Shown here piece by piece: positions 18,167-27,186 of a DNA stretch of 64,000 nt; the stretch's first letter is position 1, and every line of letters begins with the position of its first letter. Below the pieces are notes generated by a model. That model was not told the origin of the DNA, did no database searches, and saw only the letters and a list, made by a program, of their open reading frames with translations. The position numbers and the translations under genes were made by a program. Source of the DNA: Marinoscillum furvescens DSM 4134 (lineage in GTDB: Bacteria > Bacteroidota > Bacteroidia > Cytophagales > Cyclobacteriaceae); NCBI RefSeq assembly GCF_003386095.1, contig NZ_QREG01000012.1, forward strand, positions 122,192 to 186,191, written 5' to 3'.

Positions 18167-18836
18167 AATTTCGTGCTCCAAAAATTAAACTTCCCACCCG
18201 GATCATGGAGCTGCCACAATCCAGAGCAATTTCAAAATCACCACTCATACCCATCGATAACTCACTCAAGTCTAAGTTAGGCAATGTGTAGCGTTCTCGG
18301 ATTTCATCGAATAGTTGCTTTAAGGCTAAAAACTCTTGTTTTACCTTTTCAGTGTCAGAGGTGTTGGTAGCCATTCCCATTAACCCGCTAATTTTTATAT
18401 GTTCCAGGTTGGAGAGGTCTGTTCCTGATAGTAGTTCATAGAGCTCTTCAGCATCAAAGCCAAACTTTGTGGATTCTTCTGCAATGTGAACCTGTAACAA
18501 GCAGTTGATCACTCGGTTGTTTTTGGTAGCTTCCTTGTTGATTGCTTTTAGCAGTCGTAGGCTATCTACAGAGTGGATTAAATGGACATACGGAGCTATG
18601 TATTTTACTTTATTGCGTTGTAAGTGGCCTACCATGTGCCATTTAATGTCTTTTGGTAGGTGCTCACTTTTTTCGGTCATTTCCTGCACTTTGTTTTCGC
18701 CAAAATGACGCTGACCAGCACGGTAAGCAGCTTCTATATCACTGATAGGTTTCGTTTTACTTATGGCTACCAGCGTGGCTTTTCGCTCACCAATTAAGTG
18801 ATTTATGTGAGAGAGATTTTCTGCGATATTTGACAT
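18159..18836 (-). CDS. YggS/PLPBP-family PLP homeostasis protein
   Basis: 225 aa, alanine-racemase-like N-terminal barrel fold, monomeric family. The PLP lysine is in VAISKTKP (about residue 24); HFGENKVQE, WHMVGHLQRNK and ELSMGMSGDFEIA are family signatures. It binds pyridoxal phosphate and buffers vitamin B6 pools and amino/keto acid balance; it has no known catalytic activity. Coupled to DUF423 by an 8-bp overlap. The 97-bp divergent spacer to the GH3 gene shows no clear promoter. Confidence 0.94.
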   Translation of the reverse strand: MSNIAENLSHINHLIGERKATLVAISKTKPISDIEAAYRAGQRHFGENKVQEMTEKSEHLPKDIKWHMVGHLQRNKVKYIAPYVHLIHSVDSLRLLKAINKEATKNNRVINCLLQVHIAEESTKFGFDAEELYELLSGTDLSNLEHIKISGLMGMATNTSDTEKVKQEFLALKQLFDEIRERYTLPNLDLSELSMGMSGDFEIALDCGSSMIRVGSLIFGARNYG

Positions 18837-18933
18837 CAGTAGTGTATATACTTCAATGACTTGGTTAACTTTATCTGCCGACTGATTGTTGGCTTGACTA
18901 AAAGGTAAAATTAACGACTTGCATTAGATACTC

Positions 18934-20493
18934 ATGGCCATTTTAGGTACACTTCTCAAAAAAGGTATAATCCTTAGAGAAAGTCTCGAGCAGCAGTACA
19001 CTTCTCCGTTTGATCTGCAAAAGCAGGAGCTGCGTAAACTCCTCATTCATAGCCAGCACACTGAGTTTGGTAAGTATTTTCGGTTTCATGAGCTGCTCCG
19101 GTTTTTCAAAAAGCAAAACGGCGACCAATTCTATCAGGAGTTCAAATCGCGTATTCCTGTATATGACTATGACCGCATGTATGATGAATGGTGGCATCTC
19201 TCCAAAGAGGGTAGAAAGAATATTAGTTACCCGGGTAAGGTAAAGTACTTTGCTCTGTCCAGCGGCACCTCTGGGGCCTCTTCTAAATACATACCGGTCA
19301 CCAAAGACATGATCAAGTCTATCAGGAAAACGAGTGTTCGCCAAATCCTGACGCTTTCTAAATATGACTTGCCAGACGATCTTTTTACGAAAGGGATCTT
19401 GATGCTGGGGGGAAGTACAAACCTACGAAAGAGCGGCACTTATTTCGAGGGGGACCTGAGCGGGATTACAGCTTCTCAAATTCCCTTTTGGTTTCAGCAT
19501 TTTTATAAACCCGGAAAGAAGATTGCGAAGACTTCAGAGTGGGGGGCGAAGTTGGATGAAATCACCAAGAAGGCAAAAGACTGGGATATCGGGATCATAG
19601 TGGGTGTGCCGGCCTGGCTGCAGATCTTAATGGAAAAGATTGTAAACCATTATCAGGTAAAGTCTATTCATGATATTTGGCCAAACTTGAAAATTTTTGT
19701 TCATGGTGGTGTTTCGTTTGAGCCATATAAAAAAGGTTTTGAACGGCTGCTGAAACACCCACTCGTATATATGGAGACCTACCTGGCCAGTGAAGGATTT
19801 ATTGCTTTTCAGTATACACCGGGCAAAAAGTCGATGAAGCTGGTGTTGAATAATGGGATTTTCTATGAGTTTGTTCCTTTTACTGATGCCAATTTTACAG
19901 ATGAAGGCGCTCTGAGGGAAAATCCCGAAACTCTTCAGATCAACGACGTAGAAGCTGGTAAAGAATACGCACTGCTACTATCTACTAATGCCGGGGCGTG
20001 GAGGTATCTTATAGGAGATGTTGTTAAGTTTGCATCTGTAGAAGAAGCGGAAATCGTCATCACGGGTCGTACGAAACATTTTCTGAGTTTGTGCGGTGAG
20101 CACTTGTCTCTAGACAATATGAATAAGGCAGTGGAGCTGGTAGGAGATCAGTTGAACATTGATATAAGGGAATTTACGGTGTTGGGTGAGGCTTCTGGTA
20201 ATCTGTTTGCTCATAATTGGTTCATTGGCACTGATGACCCTGTAGATGAGTCAGTTTTGAGAAAACAACTAGATGAGGCGTTGATGGCACTCAATGACGA
20301 TTATAAAGTAGAGCGGGGACATGCACTCAAAGAGATGAATGTGCATGTGCTGCCAACATCAATCTTCTACAATTGGTTGAAAAAACAAGGTAAAGAAGGC
20401 GGACAAAACAAATTCCCAAGAGTCTTAAAAAAGGCTAAAGCGGAAGATTGGAAATCCTTCTTAGCCGATCAGAAATTGACAATATCGAGTTAA
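18934..20493 (+). CDS. GH3 auxin-responsive promoter family protein (acyl-adenylate/amide ligase fold)
   Basis: 519 aa. Plant GH3 enzymes adenylate a carboxylate and join it to an amino acid; bacterial homologues are common in Bacteroidota but their substrates are unknown. Visible signatures: FALSSGTSGASSKYIPVT (ATP-binding loop), YLASEGFIAFQ, YEFVPF, LLSTNAGAWRYLIGDVVKF and FLSLCGEHLS near the C-terminal domain. Cytosolic. Its stop overlaps the start of the LysE exporter (TAATG), so the ligase and an exporter are co-translated; export of its product is a tempting but unproved link. Confidence 0.9.
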   Translation: MAILGTLLKKGIILRESLEQQYTSPFDLQKQELRKLLIHSQHTEFGKYFRFHELLRFFKKQNGDQFYQEFKSRIPVYDYDRMYDEWWHLSKEGRKNISYPGKVKYFALSSGTSGASSKYIPVTKDMIKSIRKTSVRQILTLSKYDLPDDLFTKGILMLGGSTNLRKSGTYFEGDLSGITASQIPFWFQHFYKPGKKIAKTSEWGAKLDEITKKAKDWDIGIIVGVPAWLQILMEKIVNHYQVKSIHDIWPNLKIFVHGGVSFEPYKKGFERLLKHPLVYMETYLASEGFIAFQYTPGKKSMKLVLNNGIFYEFVPFTDANFTDEGALRENPETLQINDVEAGKEYALLLSTNAGAWRYLIGDVVKFASVEEAEIVITGRTKHFLSLCGEHLSLDNMNKAVELVGDQLNIDIREFTVLGEASGNLFAHNWFIGTDDPVDESVLRKQLDEALMALNDDYKVERGHALKEMNVHVLPTSIFYNWLKKQGKEGGQNKFPRVLKKAKAEDWKSFLADQKLTISS

Positions 20494-21119
20494 TGCCTCC
20501 ATATATTACGGGACTTATTTTTGGGCTGGTTTTCATTTTTTCCATTGGGCCAGCTTTTTTCTCTTTGGTGCAGACCAGCGTGCAGAAGGGCTTTAAAAAA
20601 GCCATCTTTTTAGCAGTTGGTATATCCGCAAGTGATGTGATTTACGTCATCTTGGCTTTGATGGGCGCCGCATCCCTATTAGAAGAGCCCAATACACGAA
20701 TGTGGATGGCCATAGGGGGTACGGTGATACTTATAGCTTATGGAATTTACTCCTGGTTTAAGCAGCCCAAAGTGTATAAAAATCAAATCGATGGTAAGAA
20801 GGAGTTGTCCCTTGTGAAATATGTAGCAAAAGGTTTTTTCTTAAACGGGCTGAACCCTTTCATAGTGGTGTTTTGGATGAGTATTATCGGGCTAGTGGCG
20901 GTAAATTATGATTTCTCACCCATTGAGCAGGTTTATTTTTTCATGGGAGTGCTTACTACCATCTTCGTTACAGATATCACCAAAGCATTCATCGCTCATC
21001 GTCTGCGCTCTTTAGTGACTCCACATAAAGTGCTGATCCTCAACCGATCTGTGGGAGTGATTTTGATACTGTTTGGGATTCACATGATCTATTTTCTAGT
21101 GAACAACTATGTGATTTAA
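20493..21119 (+). CDS. LysE/RhtB-family amino-acid exporter
   Basis: 208 aa from the ATG at 20493 (MPPYITGLIFG), which overlaps the upstream stop by one base. Six hydrophobic segments and the family signature GPAFFSLVQTSVQKGFKKA with NGLNPFIVVFW place it in the LysE superfamily of inner-membrane exporters of amino acids and related compounds. Substrate unknown. Convergent with batA, only 2 bp apart. Confidence 0.9.
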   Translation: MPPYITGLIFGLVFIFSIGPAFFSLVQTSVQKGFKKAIFLAVGISASDVIYVILALMGAASLLEEPNTRMWMAIGGTVILIAYGIYSWFKQPKVYKNQIDGKKELSLVKYVAKGFFLNGLNPFIVVFWMSIIGLVAVNYDFSPIEQVYFFMGVLTTIFVTDITKAFIAHRLRSLVTPHKVLILNRSVGVILILFGIHMIYFLVNNYVI

Positions 21120-21121
21120 AC

Positions 21122-22162
21122 TCAGTCACGTAGTGCACTTACCATGAAAGTAGACCGTGTAGCCAACCACAATAGAAGCAATACCAGTGCCCATCTCAGG
21201 TAAACCGGATAAAAATCGGTAGTGTCTTTGTAACGGGTTTCTTTTATTTCTGCTTTTTCCAGTCGGTCTATTTCCGCGAAAACCTGCTCCAGAGCCTGCT
21301 TGTCTGAAACCCTGTAAAACTTACCACTTCCAATCTTGGCTATTTCTCTAAGGTTGGTTTCATCAAGCGTATTTTCTACATATCTGGGTCTACCAAAAAA
21401 ATCCTGACCAAAAGGAACTTTGCCTTCTTTACCTATTGCAATGGTGTAGATCTTTATGTTGTATGCCTGTGCCAATTTAGCGGCTGTTATAGGGTCAATA
21501 TTGCCTGCGGTGTTGTCTCCGTCACTTAGCAAAATCATTACCTTGGATTTACTGTCTGATTCTCTCAGCCTGTTGGTAGATACGGCCAGGGCACTTCCTA
21601 TAGCTGTGCCTCCATTTTCTATTAGCTCAAAGTCTATTTCGTCGATATAAGTGTTGAGCAGCTCATAATCCGTAGTAAGCGGTGATCTACTAAAAGCATC
21701 TCCAGAAAAAACCACCAGACCTATTCTATCCTGAAAGCGTCCTTTGACGAAATTTCGAGCTACGTCCTTTGCTGCTTCCAGGCGGTTCGGCTTAAAGTCC
21801 TCTATCTGCATTGACTCTGAGATGTCTATGGTAAGCATGATGTCTATACCTTCACTCCACTGCTCCACTTGTTCGTTGGTAGATTGGGGACGCGCAAGTG
21901 CCAGTACAATCATAAACATGACCAACATAAAAAGCATTGGAGGGATAAACCGCAAAAAGCTTATCGGATCGCTTTTGATGTCTTTTTGAGTGAGCGCAAT
22001 AGGTAAGCGCTGGCGAAATTTACCTAACACGAGCCACCGGATCAGCAGCAGTACTGGGATGATGGCCAGTGCATAAAACCAAAGCGGCTGTTCCCAATCT
22101 AAAGACTGTATCTTACTCCAGGTAAACCACTCAAGTGAAAACCAATTTTCGTTGATGTTCAT
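21122..22162 (-). CDS. batA: VWA-domain membrane protein BatA
   Basis: 346 aa. N-terminal hydrophobic segments (about 25-45 and 70-88), then a von Willebrand A domain (about 110-290) with an intact metal site DISES plus downstream LTTD and LLSDGDN, then a C-terminal transmembrane helix (about 320-338). In Bacteroidota, Bat proteins belong to the aerotolerance operon: membrane complexes with a MoxR ATPase and DUF58 partners. This is the last gene of a three-gene unit, 7 bp after the BatD-like gene; batB and batC are not present. Confidence 0.9.
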   Translation of the reverse strand: MNINENWFSLEWFTWSKIQSLDWEQPLWFYALAIIPVLLLIRWLVLGKFRQRLPIALTQKDIKSDPISFLRFIPPMLFMLVMFMIVLALARPQSTNEQVEQWSEGIDIMLTIDISESMQIEDFKPNRLEAAKDVARNFVKGRFQDRIGLVVFSGDAFSRSPLTTDYELLNTYIDEIDFELIENGGTAIGSALAVSTNRLRESDSKSKVMILLSDGDNTAGNIDPITAAKLAQAYNIKIYTIAIGKEGKVPFGQDFFGRPRYVENTLDETNLREIAKIGSGKFYRVSDKQALEQVFAEIDRLEKAEIKETRYKDTTDFYPVYLRWALVLLLLWLATRSTFMVSALRD

Positions 22163-22169
22163 GCCTTTG

Positions 22170-23072
22170 TTAGCTGTTTTTTATATGATCCGTCACCACG
22201 CTGTAGCGGTGTTGAGTAAAATCCTCGATGGCCTGAAATTCCTTATAAAGGTTAGCATCAGCATGGCCGCCGTAAATACACCGATCGATATTCTTTAAAA
22301 CTTCTTTGAGCTCTTGGGTATATTCCATGGCCATTATTTCACGGGTTGTGAGCTTTGTGAAGGGCTTCGATTCCATTCTTTCGAGAAACCCCTTCCAGAG
22401 TGCCACCGTACGTTCTGCAAGTCTTTGTTCAGGCTTTTCCTTGAGCTGTCGTATGTTCAGCGTCAATTGCTCGGAGAATCTCGTATATTCCTTTTTCAAC
22501 CTTCTCAGTTTTAGGGCTTTTTGGATTTTCTTGCCAAAAAGGACCCAAACGAGCACGCCTATGAGCCCCAATACCGCAGCTATAATCCCAATTAATGGAG
22601 TATTGACTTCCTTAGACACATCCTGATAGGCCATGTTGGTTTTCAGTCGGGTGGTGTCTGTGACTACAGGAGCCATTTCCGAAAAATAAATGGAGTCAGG
22701 CTTAACCTCAATTTTTGTGCTATCGCCACCTTCGTTGAGTACAAAACCAGGTAAAGACAAATACTGGACTGCATCTATTTCATAACTCTGAAGCACATAG
22801 ATCGCCGAGTCATAGACCATGTTGCCATCGGTTTGACTAGGGAAGAAGGTTTTGTCAGAAAACTCAAATGGCCTGAAGTCATAAGTAGTATCAGGAAGTA
22901 ATATCTCAAGAGATGCCGGATAACTGGCCGTGAGATAGTAATGAATATCTTCACCTATTCTTAAGCTGTCTTCTATAAAACCACCTTTAATAGATAGTTG
23001 CTGAGCGTATATAGTTATACTCAGGATAGCCAGCAAAACGGTGCTAAAAAATCTACCTTGCACGTTGCGCAT
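22170..23072 (-). CDS. BatD/DUF4381-like membrane protein of the Bat operon
   Basis: About 300 aa from the ATG at 23072 (MRNVQGRFF), which gives a signal peptide cut near IYAQQ; longer in-frame versions run further into DUF58. A beta-rich periplasmic domain (25-165: SIKGGFIEDSLRIGEDI, Bat-type immunoglobulin-like) is followed by one transmembrane helix (about 180-200) and a cytosolic helical tail with the DUF4381-like signature LTTREIMAMEY. The architecture is that of BatD-type partners. Overlaps DUF58 by 20 bp and precedes batA. Confidence 0.75.
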   Translation of the reverse strand: MRNVQGRFFSTVLLAILSITIYAQQLSIKGGFIEDSLRIGEDIHYYLTASYPASLEILLPDTTYDFRPFEFSDKTFFPSQTDGNMVYDSAIYVLQSYEIDAVQYLSLPGFVLNEGGDSTKIEVKPDSIYFSEMAPVVTDTTRLKTNMAYQDVSKEVNTPLIGIIAAVLGLIGVLVWVLFGKKIQKALKLRRLKKEYTRFSEQLTLNIRQLKEKPEQRLAERTVALWKGFLERMESKPFTKLTTREIMAMEYTQELKEVLKNIDRCIYGGHADANLYKEFQAIEDFTQHRYSVVTDHIKNS

Positions 23073-23937
23073 TTCTTTTATTTCTATGCCTAAATAATTT
23101 AACCAATTTAGGGACGTAATCTTCTTCCGTTTCAATAGAAAGATAGTTTACATCATTACGTCTACAGAAGTCCTGAAGTTGTTGGGTGTTATTCTTATAC
23201 GTTTTGTCCAGAACATTTCTAAATCCTCCCGATGAGGTGTTTACCCAGAGGGTCTTGCCTGATTCCTTTTCCAGTAGCGGAATGATTCCGAGGTTAGGCA
23301 TATTGGCTTCTCGTTTGTCAAAAAGCTGGACTACCACCAGATCATGCTTCCGGCCCATGCCTTTGAGACTGTGTAAGTAGCCCTCGTCTATAAAGTCTGA
23401 GATAAAGAAAATTACTGCCCGACGTTTGAGAAGTCCCAGGCTGTAACGAATAGCTTTATCCAGATTGGTTTTTTTAGATGACGGGTTGAGCTTGAAAATA
23501 CTGGAGAGTATTTCATAAGAATGCTTCATACCCTTGCCAGGCTTGATGTACTTCTCCCGCTGGTCCGAATAACACAATAGGCCCACCTGACTGCTTTCTT
23601 TTACTGCGGCCATAGAGAGCAAGGCAGTCACTTCTTTACCAAGATCAATTTTCTGACGCCCATTTTTTCCTATTTGCTGTGATGCTGAGACATCCAGTAT
23701 AAAAAGGACAGTTTGTTCTTTCTCTTCTATAAAAGTTTTTACGAACGTTCCATGACCTTTTGCCGTTACATTCCAGTCTATAGTGCGGACGTCATCACCA
23801 TACTGATAGGCTCTCACATCGTCAAATTCGAGGCCCGAACCCTTAAAGATGCTATGGAAATCTCCTTGCATCTGAGAGTTGATGGCTTTGCGCACTCTTA
23901 TTTCATATTTTCTCAGCTTTTTGAGGATTTCCTTCAT
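23053..23937 (-). CDS. DUF58 domain protein (MoxR-associated)
   Basis: 294 aa, no signal peptide. The DUF58 signature is clear at GSGLEFDDVRAYQYGDD and VRTIDWNVTAK, followed by a VWA-like fold with a metal-site motif DVSAS at about residue 85 and ISDFIDEG. DUF58 proteins act with MoxR AAA+ ATPases and VWA partners in cofactor insertion or stress tolerance. No moxR is in this window; it may be elsewhere. First gene of the Bat unit. Confidence 0.92.
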   Translation of the reverse strand: MKEILKKLRKYEIRVRKAINSQMQGDFHSIFKGSGLEFDDVRAYQYGDDVRTIDWNVTAKGHGTFVKTFIEEKEQTVLFILDVSASQQIGKNGRQKIDLGKEVTALLSMAAVKESSQVGLLCYSDQREKYIKPGKGMKHSYEILSSIFKLNPSSKKTNLDKAIRYSLGLLKRRAVIFFISDFIDEGYLHSLKGMGRKHDLVVVQLFDKREANMPNLGIIPLLEKESGKTLWVNTSSGGFRNVLDKTYKNNTQQLQDFCRRNDVNYLSIETEEDYVPKLVKLFRHRNKRNAQRAR

Positions 23938-23967
23938 GCGAAGTAATTTTGACCTTTCATTAAAGGA

Positions 23968-23975
23968 TACATTTG
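23968..23975 (+). promoter_or_regulatory. -7 promoter element (TACATTTG) for the DUF4296-mutS2 operon
   Basis: Exact TAnnTTTG followed by CAC, with a TTTG at 23948-23951 (16-bp spacing, shorter than usual). Predicted start near 23982, leader about 30 nt to the GTG at 24011. Confidence 0.5.
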
Positions 23976-23977
23976 CA

Positions 23978-23985
23978 CAAAAATA
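23978..23985 (-). promoter_or_regulatory. -7 promoter element (TATTTTTG) for the DUF58-bat operon
   Basis: Exact TAnnTTTG on the minus strand, 40 nt upstream of the DUF58 ATG. No good -33. It lies 2 bp from the oppositely directed -7 element at 23968-23975, so the two promoters would compete for the same site. Confidence 0.4.
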
Positions 23986-24010
23986 TTAAACACGTTAAGA
24001 CATACGCCCT

Positions 24011-24355
24011 GTGAACAAATCTTTTTTTGTAGTGATCATAATGCTGGCCATGGCCTGCTCTAAGAAGCAAACGGAAACGCCTCCGGGAGTGTTGGGTAAA
24101 GAAGATATTGTGCGTGTATTGATAGACGTGCACTTGTTAGAAGCTAAAGTGAAAAAGCTGTACTTAAACAGGGATAGTAGTGAAGTGGTATTTGCTCACT
24201 ACGAGCAGATGTTGTTTGATGATATGGGCATTACCAAAGCAGACTATGAAAGGAGTATGGAATATTATACGGATAATATCCAACAGATGAAATCCATATA
24301 TGATGAAGTGGTAGATAGTTTGCTGGCCCGTCAGAAAGCTCAAGATTTTGAATAA
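24011..24355 (+). CDS. DUF4296 lipoprotein
   Basis: 114 aa from GTG. Lipoprotein signal with lipobox LAMAC (Cys at about 16). The body is helical: EDIVRVLIDVHLLEAKVKKL, YEQMLFDDMGITKADYERS, YYTDNIQQMKSIYDEVVDSLL, matching DUF4296 of Bacteroidota, function unknown. It is probably anchored in the outer or inner membrane facing the periplasm. The mutS2 ATG follows the stop directly with no gap. Confidence 0.88.
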   Translation: MNKSFFVVIIMLAMACSKKQTETPPGVLGKEDIVRVLIDVHLLEAKVKKLYLNRDSSEVVFAHYEQMLFDDMGITKADYERSMEYYTDNIQQMKSIYDEVVDSLLARQKAQDFE

Positions 24356-26737
24356 ATGTTAATATACCCTCAAGATATCAAGGAAAAGCTGGGCATCGAC
24401 CAGCTTTTTGAATTAGTAAGGATTAAGTGTAAGTCAGACTATGGCGTAGAGTTTTTGGAAAAAGCTCGACCGTCTGCCCGAGTAGCTGATATAGATAAAT
24501 GGCTCGAACAGACCGCAGAGATGCTGCGTGTACTTTCGAGTGGTGACAATCTGCCATCGCGTGACTTTCAAGACCTTCGTGTTTTTATTAAAAAGATGCG
24601 GGTAAAAGGTACTTTTCTTCAAGCTGAAGACTTTGCTACGCTGAAATCCCTGCTTACACTATTGTATGAGTGGACCCAATATCTGAAGAAAAACCAAACC
24701 GAGTATCCCGAGCTATGTAGTCTTACCTACGGGTTTATTGCGGATACTACGCTGATCAGGTCTATTGAAGAGATCGTAGATGACAAAGGTCAGGTAAGAG
24801 ATACGGCTAGTCCTGAGTTAGCCTCTATTCGGGCTATGCTAATACAAAAAGAAAAAGCAGTACGCGTAGCAATCAATAAGGTGCTGCGAAAGGCCATTCA
24901 GGATCAGTTTACAGATGAGGATAGCAGCGTAACTATACGAGATGGTAGGCTGGTTATCCCGGTAAAAGCAGAATACAAACGGAGGATTCAGGGTTTTGTG
25001 CACGATGAGTCGGCTACAGGTCAGACCGTCTATTTGGAGCCTACGGAAGCACTTCAGCTCAACAACGAAGTGCGTGAGTTGCAATATCAGGAGCGTAGGG
25101 AAATAGCCCGAATACTGATTCGTCTAACGGATCTGGTCCGTGAATCCGCTGAAGACCTGGAAAAAGGATCTGTATTCATAGGGTTGCTGGATTTCATACA
25201 TGCCAAGGCATCTTTTGCCAGGGAGATAGAAGCTGTAAAACCTCAGGTAAGTAAAAACCCCATAATCAAATGGTACCAGGCCTATCACCCTTTGCTATGG
25301 CTTTCTCACAGAGAATCTGGAAAGCCGACCATACCACTATCCCTGGAGCTGAGCAGGCAAGACAACCGCGTTTTGGTAATATCCGGTCCCAATGCGGGAG
25401 GTAAATCAGTGGCGCTAAAGACCGTGGGACTGCTGCAGTACATGTTTCAGTGCGGATTCCTAATACCGGTAGGAGAGGCCTCCACTTTCGGAGTTTTTAG
25501 AAGCATCTTTCTAGACATTGGTGACACTCAGTCATTGGAAAATGACTTGAGTACCTATAGTTCTCACCTTACTTCCATGAAGTACTTCCATGAAATGGCT
25601 GATCGTAATAGCCTATTTCTTATTGATGAATTTGGAACTGGAACAGAACCGCAGTTTGGTGGAGCAATTGCGGAATCACTTTTGGAACAGCTGACCAGTC
25701 GCAAGGCCTTTGGTGTGGTAACTACCCACTATCAAAACCTGAAAAAATTCGCCGAAAATACAGCTGAAGTGGTCAATGGTGCTATGAAATACGATGTATC
25801 TGCATTAGAGCCATTGTTTGAGCTGGAAGTAGGCAAGCCCGGTAGCTCGTTTGCATTTGAAATAGCCAAAAAAATAGGTTTACCTGAAAAAATCATTGAA
25901 AACGCCAAAGGGCTGGTAGGCACTAGTCAGGTGGATTATGAGCACTTGCTCAACAGTCTGGAAAAAGAGCGAGGTTCGTATGAAAAGCTCACCAAGAAGC
26001 TCAAAAAAGAAGAAAAGTCGATCGCTCAGATAAAGACTGATTATGAGTCGCTGAAAGAAATGCTAGAAGATGACCGGAAGCGCATCATCAAAGAAGCCAA
26101 GGGCAAAGCACGACAAATAGTAGAAGAAGCCAATCAGCGAATAGAGCGCACGATCAGAGAAATCAAAGAACACAAAGCTGAGAAGGAACGAACGAAGAAA
26201 CTTCGATCGAATCTGGAGGCCTATAAGTCAAAGCAAAAAAAAGAGGAAGAGCAAGCCGCCAAACGCAAGAAGCAGGAAGACCTAAAGCCGGGCGACGCTA
26301 TTACGATAGAAGGGCAAGACACCACAGGTGAAATCATGCACATCAAAGGCAAGCAAGCACAGGTGAGGTTTGGCAATATTATTTCTTTTATAGACCTCAA
26401 ACGTCTATCCAAAACAAGCAATCGACAACTGAAAGCTCAGGAGAAAAAGTCGAAAAAGATAGGGGGCATCAACATGGTTGATAAAATGGCACAATTCAAT
26501 TCGGAGATAGATATCCGAGGGATGCGAGCCGAAGAAGCACTCCTAAAAGTAGATGAATATATAGATCAGGCACTTTTGCTGGGATCGGATCAGGTGCGAA
26601 TAATCCATGGCAAAGGGCACGGGATTTTACGTGATGTCGTTCGCACACATTTGAAAGGTCATTCGGCGGTCAGTGCCATGGCAGACGAACACATAGAAAT
26701 GGGTGGGAGTGGTATTACCCTCGTTACTTTAGGATAA
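24356..26737 (+). CDS. mutS2: Endonuclease MutS2
   Basis: 793 aa, full length. Walker A GPNAGGKSV at about residue 343, Walker B FLIDEFGTGTEP, signature loop DTQSLENDLSTYSSH. A long coiled coil (about 535-640, Lys/Glu-rich) is followed by a KOW-like segment and a C-terminal Smr nuclease domain with IDIRGMRAEEAL and IIHGKGHGILR. MutS2 suppresses homologous recombination and, in some bacteria, rescues collided ribosomes; it does not do mismatch repair. Directly abuts DUF4296 and overlaps the cytochrome b5-like gene by one base. Confidence 0.95.
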   Translation: MLIYPQDIKEKLGIDQLFELVRIKCKSDYGVEFLEKARPSARVADIDKWLEQTAEMLRVLSSGDNLPSRDFQDLRVFIKKMRVKGTFLQAEDFATLKSLLTLLYEWTQYLKKNQTEYPELCSLTYGFIADTTLIRSIEEIVDDKGQVRDTASPELASIRAMLIQKEKAVRVAINKVLRKAIQDQFTDEDSSVTIRDGRLVIPVKAEYKRRIQGFVHDESATGQTVYLEPTEALQLNNEVRELQYQERREIARILIRLTDLVRESAEDLEKGSVFIGLLDFIHAKASFAREIEAVKPQVSKNPIIKWYQAYHPLLWLSHRESGKPTIPLSLELSRQDNRVLVISGPNAGGKSVALKTVGLLQYMFQCGFLIPVGEASTFGVFRSIFLDIGDTQSLENDLSTYSSHLTSMKYFHEMADRNSLFLIDEFGTGTEPQFGGAIAESLLEQLTSRKAFGVVTTHYQNLKKFAENTAEVVNGAMKYDVSALEPLFELEVGKPGSSFAFEIAKKIGLPEKIIENAKGLVGTSQVDYEHLLNSLEKERGSYEKLTKKLKKEEKSIAQIKTDYESLKEMLEDDRKRIIKEAKGKARQIVEEANQRIERTIREIKEHKAEKERTKKLRSNLEAYKSKQKKEEEQAAKRKKQEDLKPGDAITIEGQDTTGEIMHIKGKQAQVRFGNIISFIDLKRLSKTSNRQLKAQEKKSKKIGGINMVDKMAQFNSEIDIRGMRAEEALLKVDEYIDQALLLGSDQVRIIHGKGHGILRDVVRTHLKGHSAVSAMADEHIEMGGSGITLVTLG

Positions 26738-26967
26738 TGAAAGCGTATACCGTTTCTCAACTAGCCCTCCGAAATGGACAGGATCGCGAAGAAATCTGGA
26801 TAGCATTTGAAGGCAGAATATATGATGTGACCGGATCGAAACTTTGGCGCAATGGCAAGCACTATGAGCATTGGGCCGGTCAGGATCTTACAGCAGAACT
26901 TGCTGATGCTCCACACTCCAGTAAAGTTTTTGCAAAGTTTGAAGTAGTAGGTGTGCTCAGTAGGTAA
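26737..26967 (+). CDS. Cytochrome b5-like haem/steroid-binding domain protein
   Basis: 76 aa, a single domain with no signal peptide. Signature: WIAFEGRIYDVTGSKLWRNG, HYEHWAGQDLTAELADAPHS, matching the short bacterial cytochrome b5-like family. The two haem-ligand histidines of eukaryotic b5 are not clearly kept, which is usual in this subgroup and closer to MAPR-like steroid or haem binding. Start overlaps the mutS2 stop (TAATG). Its relation to mutS2 is unclear. Confidence 0.88.
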   Translation: MKAYTVSQLALRNGQDREEIWIAFEGRIYDVTGSKLWRNGKHYEHWAGQDLTAELADAPHSSKVFAKFEVVGVLSR

Positions 26968-27014
26968 GCTATAAACATACCCTGTTTATGATCAATAGGT
27001 TATCACCTTTTTTG

Positions 27015-27022
27015 TAGTTTTG
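27015..27022 (+). promoter_or_regulatory. -7 promoter element (TAGTTTTG) for murQ
   Basis: Exact TAnnTTTG in the 219-bp gap ahead of murQ, -33 poor. It would give a leader of about 155 nt, which contains three perfect hairpins. Confidence 0.45.
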
Positions 27023-27034
27023 CACTAATGCTCA

Positions 27035-27133
27035 GGCATTCATGCCCCACCTAAGTGACATTCATTTGACGAATGTCTAAATAACATGGCTTCATCAACC
27101 TCAAAAATGATCTTTTAGAGTCTATAGGACTCT
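27035..27133 (+). other. Hairpin-rich 5' leader of murQ
   Basis: Three perfect inverted repeats in series: 27035-27046 (GGCAT/ATGCC, 2-nt loop), 27057-27077 (GACATTC/GAATGTC, 7-nt loop) and 27117-27133 (AGAGTC/GACTCT, 5-nt loop). None is followed by a T-run, so they are not ordinary terminators. Could be a regulatory leader; not matched to any riboswitch I recognise. Confidence 0.4.
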
Positions 27134-27186
27134 TTAAGGCTTGGAAAATAGAATTGCCATAGTAACTAATAGTACCAGCTAAAATT

